From: Burkholderiaceae bacterium
Lineage (GTDB): Bacteria; Pseudomonadota; Gammaproteobacteria; Burkholderiales; Burkholderiaceae_C
Direction of reading: 5' to 3'
DNA: 6,151 nt
Assembly (NCBI GenBank): GCA_023262365.1
Contig: JALRBF010000357.1
Span: 1-6,151, forward strand
The notes under the pieces are model-generated. The model was not told where the DNA came from and searched no databases. It saw nothing but the letters and a program-made list of their open reading frames with translations. Both the position numbers and the translations under genes were made by a program. Below, one piece after another: positions 1 through 6,151 of the stretch. Within the stretch, counting starts at the first letter, position 1. Every line of letters starts with the position of its first letter.

Positions 1-971
1 CGTTTCCTGAAATCGAAAAGTTCGACCATCTGCCCCCGGCCCGCACCGAAGGGGCCTCGGCCTTTGTCTCCATCATGGAAGGCTGCTCCAAATATTGCAG
101 CTACTGCGTGGTACCCTATACCCGGGGTGAAGAGGTTAGCCGCCCGCTAGACGACGTGCTGGTTGAAGTGGCCGGACTGGCCGCGCAAGGGGTTAAAGAA
201 GTTAACCTGCTGGGGCAAAACGTAAATGCCTACCGTGGCGCCATGGGCAACACGGCCGAAGTGGCCGACTTTGCTACGCTGCTCGATTACGTGGCCGCCA
301 TACCCGGCATTGAACGGCTGCGCTACACCACCAGCCATCCCAAAGAATTCACGCAACGCCTAATTGACGCGTACGCGCGTATTCCGCAGTTGGTTAACCA
401 CTTGCACCTGCCGGTGCAACACGCCTCAGACCGGGTGCTTATGGCCATGAAGCGTGGCTACACCGCGCTGGAATACAAAAGCACGGTGCGCAAGCTGCGC
501 GCCGTGCGGCCCGGGTTGTCGCTGAGCTCTGACTTCATTGTGGGTTTTCCGGGCGAAACCGATGCTGACTTTGACAAACTGATGGCCTTGGTTGCCGACT
601 TGCAGTTTGACGCGAGCTTTAGCTTTATTTTTAGCCCCCGCCCCGGTACGCCGGCCGCGGCCTTGCCCGATGACACCGCGCACGCGGTCAAGCTGGCGCG
701 GCTGCAGCGGCTGCAAGCGGCGCTGGGCGAATCCGCCGCCGCCATTGGCCTAAGCCGGGTGGGCACGGTGCAGCGGGTGCTGGTTGAAGGCCCATCCAAA
801 CGCAACGCCGCCGAGCTGATGGGGCGTACCGAGTGCAACCGCATCGTCAATTTTGACGCCGGCGCCGCCGGCCAACGGCTGGTGGGGCAAATGGTGGATT
901 TGCGCATCGCGCGGGCCTACCCGCATTCGCTACGCGGCGAACTGATGCTGCACGAGCCCGCGGCGATTTAG
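1..971 (+). CDS. miaB: tRNA-2-methylthio-N6-dimethylallyladenosine synthase MiaB (3' part)
   Basis: MiaB is a radical SAM, iron-sulfur enzyme that methylthiolates N6-isopentenyladenosine at position 37 of tRNAs reading UNN codons. The reading frame is already open at base 3 and runs to the TAG at 969-971 (322 codons), so about 130 N-terminal residues (the UPF0004 domain with three cysteines for the auxiliary cluster) lie outside the window. Seen here: the radical SAM motif CSKYCSYC (cysteine codons at 84, 96 and 105), then [57 protein letters not shown] and [10 protein letters not shown], all hallmarks of MiaB rather than RimO or MtaB. The last ~65 residues ([12 protein letters not shown] to HSLRGEL) form the RNA-binding TRAM domain. 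The ATG at 75 is an internal Met just before the cluster motif, not the start. The gene converges on ffh and the stop codons overlap. No defect is seen. Confidence 0.96.
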   Translation, partial: FPEIEKFDHLPPARTEGASAFVSIMEGCSKYCSYCVVPYTRGEEVSRPLDDVLVEVAGLAAQGVKEVNLLGQNVNAYRGAMGNTAEVADFATLLDYVAAIPGIERLRYTTSHPKEFTQRLIDAYARIPQLVNHLHLPVQHASDRVLMAMKRGYTALEYKSTVRKLRAVRPGLSLSSDFIVGFPGETDADFDKLMALVADLQFDASFSFIFSPRPGTPAAALPDDTAHAVKLARLQRLQAALGESAAAIGLSRVGTVQRVLVEGPSKRNAAELMGRTECNRIVNFDAGAAGQRLVGQMVDLRIARAYPHSLRGELMLHEPAAI

Positions 972-2341
972 CGCCGCATCAGCCCCGGGGGCATGCCCTT
1001 CATGCCGCCCATGCGCTGCATCAGCTTGGCCATGGCGCCGCCTTTCATTTTTTTCATCATGCCCTGCATTTGCTCAAACTCTTTGAGCAAGCGGTTGACC
1101 TCTTGCACCTGAACGCCCGCGCCGGCGGCGATGCGGCGTTTGCGCGAGGCTTTGATGAGCTCGGGTTTGCGCCGCTCAAGCGGCGTCATGCTGCAAATCA
1201 CGCCGGCCTTGCGCTGCATGTCGCGCTCGGCGCGGCTTAAGTCAGCGCCTTGGGCCTTGGCCGCGAGCTCGCCCGGCAGCTTGTCCAACATGTTGGCCAG
1301 GCCACCCATTTGGTTCATTTGTTGCAATTGCGCCAAAAAGTCGTTCAAGTCAAAGCGACCGGTCTTCACCTTGTCGGCCAGCTTTTGTGCCGCCTGCGCG
1401 TCCACCTGCGCCGTGACCTGCTCGACCAAGGCCACGATGTCGCCCATGCCCAGCACGCGGCTGGCATGGCGCTGCGCATCAAAGGCCTCGAGGCCATCAA
1501 TTTTTTCGCTGGTTCCGGCAAACTTCAGCGGCACACCCGTGACTTGCCGAACCGACAAAGCCGCCCCACCGCGCGCGTCGCCGTCGGTTTTGGTGAGCAC
1601 CACGCCGGTCAAGGGCAGACTTTGGGCAAAGGCCTGCGCGGTATTCACCGCGTCTTGGCCTTGCATGGCGTCAACCACAAACAGGGTTTCAACCGGGTCA
1701 AGCGCGGCGTGCAGGCGCTGAATTTCCTGCATCATCGCCTCGTCAATGGCCAAACGGCCGGCCGTGTCCACCAGCAGCACATCAAAGTAGTGGGTGCGGG
1801 CGTAGGCCAGCGCCGCCTCGGCAATGGCCTGCGGGGTTTGCGAGGTGTCGCTGGCAAACCAGCTGGCTTGGGCTTGCTCGGTAACCAAGCGCAACTGCTC
1901 AATGGCCGCGGGGCGATACACGTCGGTGCTTACGGTAAGCACCTTTTTTTTGCGCTGCTGCAGCCAGCGGGCCAGTTTGGCGGTGGTGGTGGTTTTGCCC
2001 GCGCCTTGCAAGCCAGCCATTAGCACCACCGCGGGGGGCTGGCTGGCTAGGTTAAGGTCGGCTTGTTGGCCCGGGGCGGGCGACATCACCGCCACCAACT
2101 CGCGCTGCACCACCCCCACCAGCGCCTGCCCGGGGGTGAGCGAGCCCACTACCTCTTGGCCTAACGCCGCTTGTTTGACCTTGGCCAAAAAATCCCGCGT
2201 CACCGCCACCGAGACGTCGGCCTCAAGCAAGGCCATGCGCACCTCGCGCAGCATGTCAGCCACGTTGCTCTCGGTGATGCGGGCCTGGCCGCGCATCTGC
2301 TTGATGACGCGACCCAGGCGTTCGGTAAGGACGGAGGCCAT
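968..2341 (-). CDS. ffh: Signal recognition particle protein Ffh (SRP54 homologue)
   Basis: Ffh binds 4.5S RNA and the signal sequence of nascent membrane proteins, then docks with FtsY at the inner membrane through paired GTPase domains. The protein is 457 residues, close to the usual ~450. An N domain (residues 1-~90) begins [20 protein letters not shown]. The G domain shows P-loop GLQGAGKTT (110-118), [11 protein letters not shown] (from 140), DTAGR (192-196), [10 protein letters not shown] (from 250) and GTSEK (276-280). A methionine-rich M domain (~298-457) carries the RNA-binding SRKRRIAAG (399-407) and the tail [14 protein letters not shown]. The ATG at 2341 is chosen because family homology starts exactly there; the frame stays open 44 codons further upstream, but that stretch lies across the divergent gene and has no family similarity. 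No convincing Shine-Dalgarno precedes the ATG. A run of eight A residues encodes Lys131-Lys133. Confidence 0.97.
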   Translation of the reverse strand: MASVLTERLGRVIKQMRGQARITESNVADMLREVRMALLEADVSVAVTRDFLAKVKQAALGQEVVGSLTPGQALVGVVQRELVAVMSPAPGQQADLNLASQPPAVVLMAGLQGAGKTTTTAKLARWLQQRKKKVLTVSTDVYRPAAIEQLRLVTEQAQASWFASDTSQTPQAIAEAALAYARTHYFDVLLVDTAGRLAIDEAMMQEIQRLHAALDPVETLFVVDAMQGQDAVNTAQAFAQSLPLTGVVLTKTDGDARGGAALSVRQVTGVPLKFAGTSEKIDGLEAFDAQRHASRVLGMGDIVALVEQVTAQVDAQAAQKLADKVKTGRFDLNDFLAQLQQMNQMGGLANMLDKLPGELAAKAQGADLSRAERDMQRKAGVICSMTPLERRKPELIKASRKRRIAAGAGVQVQEVNRLLKEFEQMQGMMKKMKGGAMAKLMQRMGGMKGMPPGLMRR

Positions 2342-2392
2342 AAGGGAAAGCGGCGACGCGCCAGCGGCGCCGAGGGTGGTTACACTGCGAGC
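2342..2392. promoter_or_regulatory. Divergent ffh / ccsA-like intergenic region
   Basis: This 51-bp gap separates the two start codons and must hold, or lie next to, both promoters. On the + strand TACACT (2381-2386) resembles a -10 box and would place the transcript start near 2393, on the ATG of the ccsA-like gene. On the - strand TACAAT (bases 2401 down to 2396) is a better -10 match, lying inside the first codons of the opposite gene, and would give ffh a leader of about 48 nt. Neither has a recognisable -35 at normal spacing, and neither gene has a clear ribosome binding site. The promoter calls are therefore tentative; only the divergent geometry is certain. Confidence 0.4.
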
Positions 2393-3181
2393 ATGATTGT
2401 AGTCACCGGCGTGTTGCACACCAGTGTGTCGTGGCTGGCGGCCTTGGCATACGCCGGGCTGGCGCTGGGCCACGCGCGCATGGGCGTGGGTCCGCGCCGC
2501 GGCTTGGCGCTAGGCGCGTGGTTGTTGCACGCCCTGGCCTTGGTCATGATGTGGCTGCAACCCGAGCCACGCTTGGGTTTTGCCGTGGCCATCTCGATTA
2601 CGGTGTGGCTGGCCACCACGGTATACGCCGTTGAGGTGCGGCTGCTGCCCGAGCTGCGCGTGCACTGGGCGCTGGCACTGCTGGGCGCCGCGGCGGTGCT
2701 GCTGGCGTGGTGGTTTCCGGGCAAGCCGCACACCAGCTTAAGCACGTTTTTGTCGCCCATGCACTCGGCGCTGGGTTTTGCCAGCTACGCCCTGCTTGGC
2801 ATGGCCGCGCTGCACGGCTGGCAAATGCAGCGCGCCGAGCGTGCCATGCGCCACGCCCAACCCACCTCGGGCGATTTGCCGCTGCTGGCGCTCGAGCGCC
2901 TAACGTTTCGCTTTTTGCACCTGGGCTTTGCCTTGCTCAGCGCCACGCTGGTGGTGGGCATTGGTTTCTCTGAAAGCCTGTTTGGCGTGGCCTGGCGTGC
3001 CGACCACAAAACCGTGCTCTCGGTGCTGGGCTGGCTGGTGTTTGCCGCCTTAATTGTGGGGCGCGCTTGGCTGGGCTGGCGCGGCAAGGTGGCAATGCGG
3101 CTGCTTTACGGCGGCTTTACCCTGCTGTTGCTGGGTTACATTGGCTCGCGCTTCGTGATTGAAGTGCTGCTGCAGCGCTAA
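2393..3181 (+). CDS. ccsA: CcsA/YpjD-family cytochrome c assembly-type inner membrane protein
   Basis: This 262-residue, very hydrophobic protein has about eight predicted membrane segments (roughly residues 2-27, 37-55, 62-80, 92-107, 123-145, 174-196, 207-225 and 234-257). It fits the Cytochrom_C_asm family (CcsA, CcmC, HemX, YpjD), whose members handle heme in the cytoplasmic membrane. Conserved-looking histidines sit at His46 (LLHALAL), His124 (SPMHSALGFASYALL) and His205 (DHKTVLS), the last two in the family's usual heme-ligand positions. The C-terminal pattern GWRGKVAMRLLYGGFTLLLL followed by GSRF resembles YpjD, and in E. coli ypjD also neighbours ffh, so this may be the YpjD orthologue rather than a true System II CcsA; the WWD-type motif of CcsA was not found. 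The ATG at 2393 is the first in frame after the divergent ffh start. The stop TAA (3179-3181) is 5 nt before the next gene, implying an operon. Exact substrate is uncertain. Confidence 0.85.
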   Translation: MIVVTGVLHTSVSWLAALAYAGLALGHARMGVGPRRGLALGAWLLHALALVMMWLQPEPRLGFAVAISITVWLATTVYAVEVRLLPELRVHWALALLGAAAVLLAWWFPGKPHTSLSTFLSPMHSALGFASYALLGMAALHGWQMQRAERAMRHAQPTSGDLPLLALERLTFRFLHLGFALLSATLVVGIGFSESLFGVAWRADHKTVLSVLGWLVFAALIVGRAWLGWRGKVAMRLLYGGFTLLLLGYIGSRFVIEVLLQR

Positions 3182-3186
3182 TTGCC

Positions 3187-3444
3187 GTGGTGCTGGCCAA
3201 AATTCTGTTGTTGGTGGTGGCCCTGGGGTTTGGCTACTGGCTGTGGCGGCACCGCGCGGGCCGGCACCGCCAAGCCACTACCCCGCCAACTGGCACCGCC
3301 GCCAAGCCACCGCAGCCCCAACCCATGGCGCGCTGCACGCATTGCGACGTGCACATGCCCCGCGCCGACATGGTGAGCGGCCACTTGGGCCTGTACTGCA
3401 GCGCGGCCCACCGCCAGGCGCATGGCGACCAAGCTCCGCGCTAA
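3187..3444 (+). CDS. PP0621-type small membrane-anchored putative zinc-binding protein
   Basis: An 85-residue protein of unknown function. Residues 3-20 (LAKILLLVVALGFGYWLW) form one hydrophobic segment, followed by a basic stretch RHRAGRHR that should stay in the cytoplasm under the positive-inside rule. Next comes a Pro/Ala/Thr-rich linker (about 28-46) and a C-terminal putative metal-binding motif: Cys50-x2-Cys53, then Cys71-x3-His75 in MARCTHCDVHMPRAD and YCSAAHRQAH. This matches the PP0621 family found next to ampD or ccsA-like genes in beta- and gammaproteobacteria. The start is taken as GTG at 3187, 5 nt after the preceding stop; GTG at 3190 is equally possible, no ATG is available and no Shine-Dalgarno is obvious. 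The gene probably depends on translational coupling with its upstream neighbour, and its end overlaps ampD by 23 nt. Zinc binding is inferred from spacing only. Confidence 0.83.
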   Translation: MVLAKILLLVVALGFGYWLWRHRAGRHRQATTPPTGTAAKPPQPQPMARCTHCDVHMPRADMVSGHLGLYCSAAHRQAHGDQAPR

Positions 3445-4006
3445 GTCAGCGGCTTGGCCACTGGGCTGGTACCCCACGGCCGCGCACCAACCCAGCGCCC
3501 ACCACCACGCCCGACCCGCCGGGGCCCGTGTGTCCTTGGTGGTGTTGCACAGCATCAGCCTGCCACCTGGGCGTTACGGCACAACGGCCGTCACGGCGCT
3601 GTTTACCAACCGGCTCGACCCCCAAGCCCACCTCTCGTTTGTGGCACTTGAGGGCTTGCGCGTGTCGGCACACTTTGTCATTTGGCGCCACGGCGGACTG
3701 ACGCAATTTGTCAGCACCCATCGCGCCGCCTGGCACGCCGGTGTCTCGCATTGGCAGGGGCGCCAGCGCTGCAACGATTTCTCGGTGGGCATCGAACTCG
3801 AGGGGTTGGAGCAGCGGCGCTTTGCGCCGGCCCAGTACCAAACCCTGCTGCCCCTGCTGCGCGCGCTTTGTGCCCAGCACCCCATTACCGCCGTGGTTGG
3901 ACACGAGCATGTGGCCCCCGGGCGTAAGCATGACCCTGGAGGCGGTTTTATCTGGCACACCCTGCGCCCGCTGGTGCGGGAATTTGGGGTCACCCTAGGC
4001 GGGTAG
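3422..4006 (+). CDS. ampD: 1,6-anhydro-N-acetylmuramyl-L-alanine amidase AmpD
   Basis: AmpD is a cytoplasmic zinc amidase that cuts the stem peptide from 1,6-anhydroMurNAc-peptides during peptidoglycan recycling; in many bacteria its loss derepresses AmpR-controlled beta-lactamase. The protein has 194 residues (E. coli 183). Amidase_2 motifs are intact: LVVLHSISLPPGRYG with zinc ligand His43, FSVGIELEG with Glu125, and VGHEHVAPGRKHDPG with His161, Lys169 and Asp171, corresponding to the known His34/Glu116/His154/Lys162/Asp164 of the enterobacterial enzyme. There is no signal peptide, as expected for AmpD rather than the exported AmiD. The ATG at 3422 gives about 10 residues before family similarity begins at WPLGWYPTAAHQPS and overlaps the upstream gene by 23 nt, suggesting translational coupling. 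A small His cluster (HHH, 27-29) precedes the domain. Two in-frame stops follow each other (TAG 4004, TGA 4007). No ampR or beta-lactamase gene is visible in the window. Confidence 0.95.
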   Translation: MATKLRAKSAAWPLGWYPTAAHQPSAHHHARPAGARVSLVVLHSISLPPGRYGTTAVTALFTNRLDPQAHLSFVALEGLRVSAHFVIWRHGGLTQFVSTHRAAWHAGVSHWQGRQRCNDFSVGIELEGLEQRRFAPAQYQTLLPLLRALCAQHPITAVVGHEHVAPGRKHDPGGGFIWHTLRPLVREFGVTLGG

Positions 4007-4017
4007 TGATTTACCCG
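4000..4017 (+). terminator. Weak hairpin over the ampD stop codon
   Basis: CGGGTA (4000-4005) pairs perfectly with TACCCG (4012-4017) around a 6-nt loop, GTGATT; the loop and left arm include the tandem stop codons. No T-run follows, so this is not a standard intrinsic terminator. It could mark the 3' end of the ccsA-like/PP0621/ampD transcript or arise by chance; a 6-bp stem is modest. Confidence 0.25.
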
Positions 4018-4020
4018 GAT

Positions 4021-4038
4021 ACACTAGCCCTACCGTGT
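4021..4038. promoter_or_regulatory. Upstream NrdR box (imperfect)
   Basis: ACACTAGCCCTACCGTGT carries the ACAC/GTGT ends of a NrdR palindrome (published consensus about ACACWATATATWGTGT), but the ends are separated by 10 bp instead of the usual 8 and the centre is GC-rich. Its centre is 31 bp from that of the stronger downstream box, about three helical turns, which is the tandem layout typical of NrdR sites. The assignment rests mainly on that spacing and on the downstream gene being nrdA. Confidence 0.6.
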
Positions 4039-4066
4039 TGGCAAGCTACCGAACACTAGGTATAGT
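4038..4066 (+). promoter_or_regulatory. nrdA promoter, sigma70 type
   Basis: TTGGCA (4038-4043) is a 5/6 match to the -35 consensus and TATAGT (4061-4066) a 5/6 match to the -10, with exactly 17 bp between them. Transcription should start near 4073, leaving a leader of about 63 nt. The -10 lies wholly inside the downstream NrdR box and the -35 abuts the upstream one, so bound repressor would block RNA polymerase directly. No other promoter in the window is as convincing. Confidence 0.8.
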
Positions 4067-4068
4067 GT
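4053..4068. promoter_or_regulatory. Downstream NrdR box
   Basis: ACACTAGGTATAGTGT is a 16-bp near-palindrome whose arms ACACTA and TAGTGT are perfectly complementary, matching the NrdR consensus at 14 of 16 positions (only GG at 4059-4060 differs). NrdR is the zinc-ribbon, ATP-cone repressor of ribonucleotide reductase genes; it senses the ATP/dATP balance. The box covers the -10 hexamer of the nrdA promoter. nrdR itself is not in the window. Confidence 0.88.
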
Positions 4069-4135
4069 CTTTCGCGATTCGGCGCTCCACGCCTGCCTCT
4101 TTATTTTTTTGTTTATTCCACACACCGAAAAGCCC
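4069..4135 (+). other. nrdA leader with T-rich tract
   Basis: This is the untranslated stretch between the NrdR/promoter region and the nrdA ATG. It contains a very short hairpin, GGCG/CGCC (4081-4084 with 4090-4093, 5-nt loop), then a T-rich tract with seven consecutive T (4104-4110). The stem is too short and too far from the T-run for a confident terminator or attenuator. The ribosome binding site is weak: GAAAAG (4127-4132) only 3 nt before the ATG. No riboswitch was recognised. Confidence 0.45.

Positions 4136-6151
<2,016 letters not shown>

Noticed and set aside
983..998. Overlapping palindromes CCCCGGGG and GGGCATGCCC near the 3' end of ffh
   Set aside because: They lie in the codons for the Pro/Gly/Met-rich Ffh tail and are followed by no T-run on either strand, so a terminator call is unsupported.
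1250..2023. A 257-codon open frame antisense to ffh, plus other long antisense frames in miaB, ampD and nrdA
   Set aside because: High GC coding sequence commonly leaves such frames open; the translations are Arg/His/Ala-rich without family motifs, while the opposite strand encodes clear conserved proteins.
2171..2392. 74-codon N-terminal extension of the ccsA-like gene
   Set aside because: It lies entirely antisense to the ffh N domain and the intergenic gap and is charged rather than membrane-like; the ATG at 2393 begins the first membrane segment.
2342..2473. 44-codon N-terminal extension of ffh
   Set aside because: The extension crosses the divergent start region and the ccsA-like coding sequence; Ffh homology begins at the ATG at 2341.
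3181..3183. ATT start codon overlapping the ccsA-like stop for the PP0621-type gene
   Set aside because: ATT starts are very rare; the GTG at 3187 is in frame and leads straight into the membrane segment.
3159..3701. 180-codon + strand frame overlapping the ccsA-like, PP0621 and ampD genes
   Set aside because: The product is Pro/Ala/Arg-rich low complexity with no motif, and both real genes in the other frames have intact signatures.
4114..4122. DnaA-box-like TATTCCACA before nrdA
   Set aside because: Only 7 of 9 positions match TTATCCACA and no second box is nearby; E. coli nrdA has DnaA sites, but this single hit is not enough.

Overview
The window is a dense, GC-rich (roughly 60%) chromosomal housekeeping segment with the look of a Burkholderiales betaproteobacterium, probably near Comamonadaceae. 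This is inferred from the MiaB variant [20 protein letters not shown], the CcsA/PP0621/AmpD cluster next to ffh, and the two-cone NrdA; it is not based on a database match. No mobile element, CRISPR array, tRNA or rRNA was seen. No stretch longer than about 130 bases lacks a gene.

Layout: (1) bases 1-971, + strand, the 3' two-thirds of miaB, a tRNA methylthiotransferase cut off by the window start; (2) 968-2341, - strand, ffh, the protein of the signal recognition particle, converging on miaB so that the two stop codons overlap; (3) a 51-bp divergent gap, then a tightly packed + strand cluster: a CcsA/YpjD-type multi-membrane-spanning protein (2393-3181), a small membrane-anchored PP0621-type putative zinc-binding protein (3187-3444) and ampD, a cytoplasmic anhydromuropeptide amidase (3422-4006, overlapping the previous gene by 23 nt); (4) a 129-bp regulatory region with a well-formed sigma70-type promoter (TTGGCA, 17 bp, TATAGT) whose -10 lies inside a NrdR box and whose -35 touches a second, imperfect NrdR box; (5) 4136-6151, + strand, the first 672 codons of nrdA, the large subunit of aerobic class I ribonucleotide reductase, truncated by the window end.

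Functionally these are unrelated core processes side by side: tRNA modification, co-translational membrane targeting, probable heme/cytochrome-related membrane biogenesis, peptidoglycan recycling and dNTP synthesis. The best regulatory signal is the NrdR-type control region before nrdA. The least understood gene is the 85-residue PP0621-type protein between the CcsA-like protein and AmpD. I do not see a dramatic new system here; most findings concern regulatory fine structure and gene overlap.
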